The notes under the pieces: model-generated | The model's database searches: none | What the model saw: only the letters and a program-made list of their open reading frames with translations | What the model was told of the DNA's origin: nothing | Translations under genes and position numbers: made by a program | NCBI GenBank assembly: GCA_937927725.1 | Contig: CALBSE010000004.1 | Location: 1-34,964, forward strand | DNA: 34,964 nt | Direction: 5' to 3' | Origin: an uncultured Actinomycetes bacterium | GTDB lineage: Bacteria > Actinomycetota > Acidimicrobiia > Acidimicrobiales > Acidimicrobilacustridaceae | Shown here: one piece after another, positions 31,115 through 34,964 of the stretch | Position numbering within the stretch: position 1 is the stretch's first letter | Layout of the letters: each line of letters starts with the position of its first letter

Positions 31115-31872
31115 CCACCGAGACCGTCGGGTCAGTTCAGGCCAGCGACAACGGGCCCACGTCCACCGGCTCGCGTTCCACGATGATTCTCGGCATCGTC
31201 ACGATCGTTGCGCTTGGCGTTCTCATCCTGTTCGGTCTCATCCTCAGCCCCGCTGACGAGAACCAGGGCGAAGCAGTTCGCATCATGTACGTGCACGTGC
31301 CGTCGGCAACGCTTTCCTACGTCGGCTGCTTCCTCACAACGATCGGCTCCGTCGTCTACCTGTGGCGCAAGTCGCGTTGGTGGGAGATCCTCGCCTATGC
31401 CAGTGCCGAGGTTGCTGCTCTTTTCACGGCGTTCACTCTGATTACAGGAATGTTGTGGGGCCGTCCGACGTGGGGCGTGTTCTGGATTTGGGATGCACGA
31501 CTCACTTCCGAAGCGATGCTCATGCTTTTGCTGCTTGGGTATCTCGCCGTTCGTGGTCTTGCCGCCGACTATGAAGTGCGAGCAAAGCGGGCAGCAATCG
31601 TCGGGCTTCTGTTAGTGCCCAACGTTCTGATTGTTCGCGAATCGGTTCAGTGGTGGCGCACTTTGCATCAGAAGCCAACGCTTTCGTTGGCCGGTGCGCA
31701 TATAGAAGGTCTGATGTTGTTCTCGCTCTTCACCGGCTTCATTGCGATCACGTTGGTGTTTATCTGGATGGTCATTCATCGATTCCGCGTTGCGTGGCTC
31801 GAGGAGCAGGTCGATCTCGAAGGGCTCGACGAAGCAATTGCCGAACGTCGCGCGGAAGGGGCCTTGTCGTGA
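31111..31872 (+). CDS. ccmC: CcmC, haem-handling protein
   Basis: Loads haem onto CcmE at the outer face of the membrane. The 253-residue protein has six membrane segments, the tryptophan-rich WWD block WGVFWIWDARLTSE, and flanking His residues (MYVHVPSATLSY and SLAGAHIEGLM) expected to ligate haem. GTG at 31111 overlaps the ccmB stop (GTGA) and has GGAGG 5 nt upstream. The N-terminal 25 residues are a polar Thr/Ser extension. Confidence 0.95.
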   Translation: MTTETVGSVQASDNGPTSTGSRSTMILGIVTIVALGVLILFGLILSPADENQGEAVRIMYVHVPSATLSYVGCFLTTIGSVVYLWRKSRWWEILAYASAEVAALFTAFTLITGMLWGRPTWGVFWIWDARLTSEAMLMLLLLGYLAVRGLAADYEVRAKRAAIVGLLLVPNVLIVRESVQWWRTLHQKPTLSLAGAHIEGLMLFSLFTGFIAITLVFIWMVIHRFRVAWLEEQVDLEGLDEAIAERRAEGALS

Positions 31873-32033
31873 GCACTGCGGTCATCCTTGCTGAGGCCAC
31901 GGGAACCTGGCCGTATGTCGCTGCGGCATGGGCAGTCGTCTTCGGCGGCATGGGTGCCTATGCGCTCGTCACCGTTGTTCGTGGTCGTCGCCTCAGCAAG
32001 AAAGTCGCACCGGAGAAGCGTCGATGGAGCTGA
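31869..32033 (+). CDS. ccmD: CcmD-like small membrane protein
   Basis: A 54-residue protein: short N-terminus, one hydrophobic segment (YVAAAWAVVFGGMGAYALVTVV), then a basic tail (RGRRLSKKVAPEKRRW). This matches the size and topology of CcmD, which stabilises the CcmC-CcmE-haem complex. The sequence is too short for family proof, so the call rests on position between ccmC and ccmE. GTGA overlap with ccmC, 10-nt overlap with ccmE. Confidence 0.8.
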   Translation: MSTAVILAEATGTWPYVAAAWAVVFGGMGAYALVTVVRGRRLSKKVAPEKRRWS

Positions 32034-32551
32034 CCCCGCGAACGGGCCCAGATTCAGAGGGTGGCGATGCTGCGTCTGCTGTGTCGCGCAAAAAGCGCCG
32101 CGTGAGTTTTCCTGCATTGGCCCTGTTGATTGCAGTCGTCGCCATCGGCGGTTTTGTGATGGTGAAAGCGCTCGGTAGCGCTACGACCTTTTATCGAAAT
32201 GTCGATGAGGCGGTTGCGCAACATGATTCACTCGGTGCGAAGCGGTTCCGACTTCAGGGGACAGTCGTTCCGGGCACGGTCGTGCAAACGGGTGATGGCG
32301 TTACTTTTGAGATCTCCTATAACGGTGTGCCGATCACGATTCACCATGTTGGCGATCCTCCCGAGATGTTTAAAGAAAACCAAGCAGTACTGCTCGAGGG
32401 TCACTTCGATGCTGATGGCACAAACACCTATGACTCCGACCTCATGATCGTGAAGCACAGCGAGGTCTACAAAGAGAAGCAGCAAGAACGCCTGAAAGAG
32501 GCAGAGGTGAACGGGCAGGTTCCCGTCACCACGACTCGGAGCGGCTCGTGA
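32024..32551 (+). CDS. ccmE: CcmE, haem chaperone
   Basis: Carries haem covalently to the CcmF ligase. The 175-residue protein has an N-terminal basic segment, one membrane anchor (PALALLIAVVAIGGFVMVKAL) and an OB-fold (RFRLQGTVVPGTVVQTGDG, VTFEISYNGVPITIHHVGDPP). His145 in VKHSEVYKEK matches the HxxxY haem-attachment motif of the bacterial type, rather than the CxxxY variant. The C-terminal tail is charged, then Thr/Ser-rich. The ATG at 32024 lies inside ccmD; the GTG of ccmF overlaps its stop (GTGA). Confidence 0.94.
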   Translation: MELTPRTGPDSEGGDAASAVSRKKRRVSFPALALLIAVVAIGGFVMVKALGSATTFYRNVDEAVAQHDSLGAKRFRLQGTVVPGTVVQTGDGVTFEISYNGVPITIHHVGDPPEMFKENQAVLLEGHFDADGTNTYDSDLMIVKHSEVYKEKQQERLKEAEVNGQVPVTTTRSGS

Positions 32552-34521
32552 ATCTCGCACTTGGACGTGCAGGTGTCACTCTTGGTCTTGCTGCCGCAAT
32601 TCTTGGGGCCGTCACGGTGGGTTACGGACTGATCCGCCATCGCCCAGAACTTGTCCGCCTGTCGCGTTGGTACGCGGGCCTGGTTTTTCTCGGAGGGTTC
32701 GTAGCAGCATTTGCGATGGAACGAGCACTCATCACCCGCGACTTCACGGTCAAGTACGTCGCCGATAACGGTTCAACAAAAACTCCAGCGCTGTACAACT
32801 TTGCAACATTGTGGGGAGCTCTCGAAGGTTCGATCATCCTTTGGGCGCTCATCCTCGGCGGTTATCTCGTTGCGGTGGTGCTGAAGTTCCGGAAACGTCT
32901 CGCCGATCCGCTCGTTGGGTGGGCGCTCTTCACGATGCTCATCGTGTGCATTTTCTTTTTCTGGATGCTGGTTGGCCCGGCGAACCCGTTTAAGAGTTTC
33001 TCGCCGCCTGCGGGCTTCGATGGTCCAGGGCCGAATCCGTTGCTCCAGAACCATCCACTTATGGCGTTCCATCCGCCGATGCTGTATCTCGGCTATGTCG
33101 GGTTCACTGTTCCGTTCGCATTCGCTATTGCAGCGTTGATCACGGGTCGAGTTGGCGAAGGCTGGTTGCTGGCAACTCGTCGTTGGACGCTTATCGCGTG
33201 GGGATTTCTCACTGTCGGAATCATTCTCGGTTCATGGTGGTCCTACGAAGTTCTTGGTTGGGGCGGCTACTGGGCATGGGACCCCGTCGAGAACGCTTCG
33301 TTCATGCCATGGCTTACTGGCACCGCCTATTTGCACTCAGTGCTCGTGCAGGAACGTCGCGGCATGTTGCGGGTTTGGAATATTTCGTTGTTGTGCGCCA
33401 CGTTTGCGCTCACCATTTTGGGAACGTTCATCACGCGTTCAGGAGTGCTCGAGTCAGTGCACGCATTCACGACGTCGGGCATTGGTGTCTCGCTCATTCT
33501 TTTCTTTGCGCTGATTGTTCTCACCACAGTTGTTCTGATCGGCTGGCGTGGTGATCGATTGCGATCTCCTGGTCGAATCGATTCTCCGTTGTCTCGCGAA
33601 GGTGCGTTCCTTGCGAACAATGTTCTGTTTGCCGCATTCGCATTTGTGATTCTTCTTGGCACGTTGTTCCCGCTGATTGTCGAGGCAATGAACAACGACC
33701 GAGTTTCGGTAGGTGTGCCGTACTTCAATCGCATGACGATGCCGATCGGAATGACATTGCTCTTCCTCATGGCGATTGCTCCGGTGTTGCCGTGGCGCAA
33801 AGCCAGCGGTGAGCTTCTTCGGCACCGTCTGATTTGGCCAGCATGGATTGGCGTCGGCGCAATGGTGTTCGCAGTGTTCGTCGGTGCCCGTGGAGTGGCG
33901 CCAGTGCTTGCGTTTGGTCTTGGCGGATTTGCGGCAGGCTCCGCCGGTCGGCAACTCGTACTCGCGACTCGCCGTCAAGGGTGGCGTGGGCTGGTCGGTC
34001 GAGCGAACGGCGGAATGATCGTCCACCTTGGTGTCGTGATCATCGCAGTCGCCTTCGCAGCGAGCAGCAGCTATGTGCGCCAGGCCGAGTTCACGCTTAC
34101 GCCGGGACAAACAGCGCAGTTCGCCGGACACTCGTTGTTGTACGAAGGTCAGAACGTGAAGCAAGAGTCGGCCAAGATCGTCGATCAGGTACTGATCCGG
34201 ATCGATGGCACCGGTCCGTGGGCGCCGTCGCTGAATAAGTTCGCCAACGGCAATCAAACAATTGGTACGCCATCGGTGCGTTCAACGTTCACCGACGATG
34301 TTGCGTTGTCAGTGATTGACATCAAAGACGGCGAAAACGGTTCCGTCACCATTCGAGTGACAGTGCAACCGCTGATCATCTGGCTTTGGATCGGTGGCGC
34401 GGTGATGGCATTCGGTACCTTGCTTGCGGTCTTCCCAGGACGTCGCCGAAATCCGCTGGATGCGGTTTCAGCCCCGGTTTCGGTTGAACCTCCGAAGGAA
34501 CCGACAGGGGCGTCGGTATGA
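32548..34521 (+). CDS. ccmF: CcmF, haem-lyase subunit
   Basis: Transfers haem from CcmE to the apocytochrome CxxCH motif. The 657-residue polytopic protein has the family WWD block (GWGGYWAWDPVENASFMPWLTG). Expected His residues lie in QNHPLMAFHPPMLYLGYVGF, AYLHSVLVQERR and SVHAFTTSG. About 14-15 hydrophobic segments are followed by an extracytoplasmic domain and a last membrane segment (IIWLWIGGAVMAFGTLLAVFPG), as in known CcmF. GTG start overlaps the ccmE stop; its own stop overlaps the next ATG (ATGA). Confidence 0.96.
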   Translation: MNLALGRAGVTLGLAAAILGAVTVGYGLIRHRPELVRLSRWYAGLVFLGGFVAAFAMERALITRDFTVKYVADNGSTKTPALYNFATLWGALEGSIILWALILGGYLVAVVLKFRKRLADPLVGWALFTMLIVCIFFFWMLVGPANPFKSFSPPAGFDGPGPNPLLQNHPLMAFHPPMLYLGYVGFTVPFAFAIAALITGRVGEGWLLATRRWTLIAWGFLTVGIILGSWWSYEVLGWGGYWAWDPVENASFMPWLTGTAYLHSVLVQERRGMLRVWNISLLCATFALTILGTFITRSGVLESVHAFTTSGIGVSLILFFALIVLTTVVLIGWRGDRLRSPGRIDSPLSREGAFLANNVLFAAFAFVILLGTLFPLIVEAMNNDRVSVGVPYFNRMTMPIGMTLLFLMAIAPVLPWRKASGELLRHRLIWPAWIGVGAMVFAVFVGARGVAPVLAFGLGGFAAGSAGRQLVLATRRQGWRGLVGRANGGMIVHLGVVIIAVAFAASSSYVRQAEFTLTPGQTAQFAGHSLLYEGQNVKQESAKIVDQVLIRIDGTGPWAPSLNKFANGNQTIGTPSVRSTFTDDVALSVIDIKDGENGSVTIRVTVQPLIIWLWIGGAVMAFGTLLAVFPGRRRNPLDAVSAPVSVEPPKEPTGASV

Positions 34522-34964
34522 CCGACCTATCTTCGGAACCAGCCGCGCCTCGTGGCGGAAGCAAACTTGCGCGGAACGCGGCGGTTGTCGTCGGACTCGT
34601 CCTTGTTGCGCTCATTGCATTGCTCGCAACGCGCGGCACGAGCACGCCAATCTCGAGTCAGATCGTTGGCCAAGCAGCACCAGATTTCACCGGGGCGACA
34701 CTCGATGGTTCGACGTTTCGTATGGCGAATCACCGTGGCGAATGGGTGCTTGTGAACTTCTTTGCGACCTGGTGTACGCCATGTCGCCTTGAGGACCCAC
34801 AGATTCAGCAGTTTGTTGATTCACACAAATCTGATCCGGTGCAGGTTGTTAGCGTTGCATTTTCCGATGATGCCAAGTCGATCGAAGAGTTCTGGGCGAA
34901 AGAACGAAATACGTGGCCCGTCATTTCGAATGACACAGGTTTGATTGCACTCGATTACGGCGTT
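34518..34964 (+). CDS. ccmG: CcmG/DsbE-like thioredoxin, 3'-truncated by the window
   Basis: The frame is open to the window end (149 codons). It encodes a membrane anchor (residues 19-37) and a TlpA/DsbE-type thioredoxin fold: GQAAPDFTGATLDG, then WVLVNFFATWCTPC with the redox pair Cys86 and Cys89. It should reduce the apocytochrome CxxCH cysteines before haem attachment. The ATG overlaps the ccmF stop (ATGA), making it the seventh coupled gene of the operon. CcmH, if present, would lie beyond the window. Confidence 0.9.
   Translation, partial: MTDLSSEPAAPRGGSKLARNAAVVVGLVLVALIALLATRGTSTPISSQIVGQAAPDFTGATLDGSTFRMANHRGEWVLVNFFATWCTPCRLEDPQIQQFVDSHKSDPVQVVSVAFSDDAKSIEEFWAKERNTWPVISNDTGLIALDYGV

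Overview
The window reads as a chromosomal segment of a moderately GC-rich, Gram-positive-type actinobacterium. Evidence is an Rpf-like muralytic protein, an LPxTG wall protein, a class E-like sortase, a Septum_form-like lipoprotein, many GTG starts, TAnnnT -10 elements and frequent 1-4 nt gene overlaps. A full System I cytochrome c maturation operon and an archaeal/rickettsial-looking ValRS point to a deep-branching lineage such as Acidimicrobiia. The lineage is inferred from gene content only. I saw no tRNA, rRNA, CRISPR array, insertion sequence or prophage.

Layout. 1-2.9 kb: end of an LPxTG wall protein with a Ser-Ser-Thr repeat linker, MsrA, an Rpf-like protein and an Fe-type superoxide dismutase. 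2.9-10.7 kb: an MscS channel overlapping convergently with valS, then divergent cysS coupled to an MFS exporter, then an acyl-CoA dehydrogenase. 10.7-15.8 kb: a possible Fe(II)-dependent oxygenase, an acyltransferase-3/SGNH protein, an MtaD-like deaminase and a small membrane protein. 15.8-22.6 kb: an unusual minus-strand block. It contains two tandem proteins that start with a near-authentic ubiquitin domain, a SAM methyltransferase, a short Tat-type exported protein and two duplicated secreted beta-helix proteins. 22.8-25.0 kb: Zn-ribbon/OB-fold protein, thiolase and a TetR regulator. 25.0-27.6 kb: a glycosyltransferase with a small membrane protein, divergent from a GH63-like hydrolase. 27.6-29.7 kb: sortase, lipoprotein and a membrane-anchored protein. 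29.75 kb to the end: ccmABCDEFG, cut by the window edge within ccmG.

The most notable content is the 15.8-18.6 kb operon. By hand alignment, one ubiquitin domain matches human ubiquitin at 63 of 76 positions and keeps all seven lysines; the other matches at 56 of 76. Neither has the C-terminal di-glycine. Each continues gaplessly into the same unrecognised domain of about 130 residues with two cysteines, a Ser/Thr/Asp linker and a terminal P-x-F-T-G. The same kind of tail (P-x-F-[TA]-G at the very C-terminus) ends the two neighbouring signal-peptide-bearing beta-helix proteins. The ubiquitin genes follow a GTGA-coupled pair (Tat-type small protein, then NAPW-motif methyltransferase) and no E1, E2 or deubiquitinase is nearby. 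This looks like a non-conjugating use of a ubiquitin domain, perhaps tied to the cell surface through the shared tail. That functional reading is inference.

The rest is coherent housekeeping. The ccm genes handle haem export, chaperoning and ligation to c-type cytochromes. The sortase could anchor proteins such as the LPATG protein at the start of the window. Several genes have a TAnnnT hexamer only 6-9 nt before the start codon, which suggests leaderless mRNAs are common in this genome.
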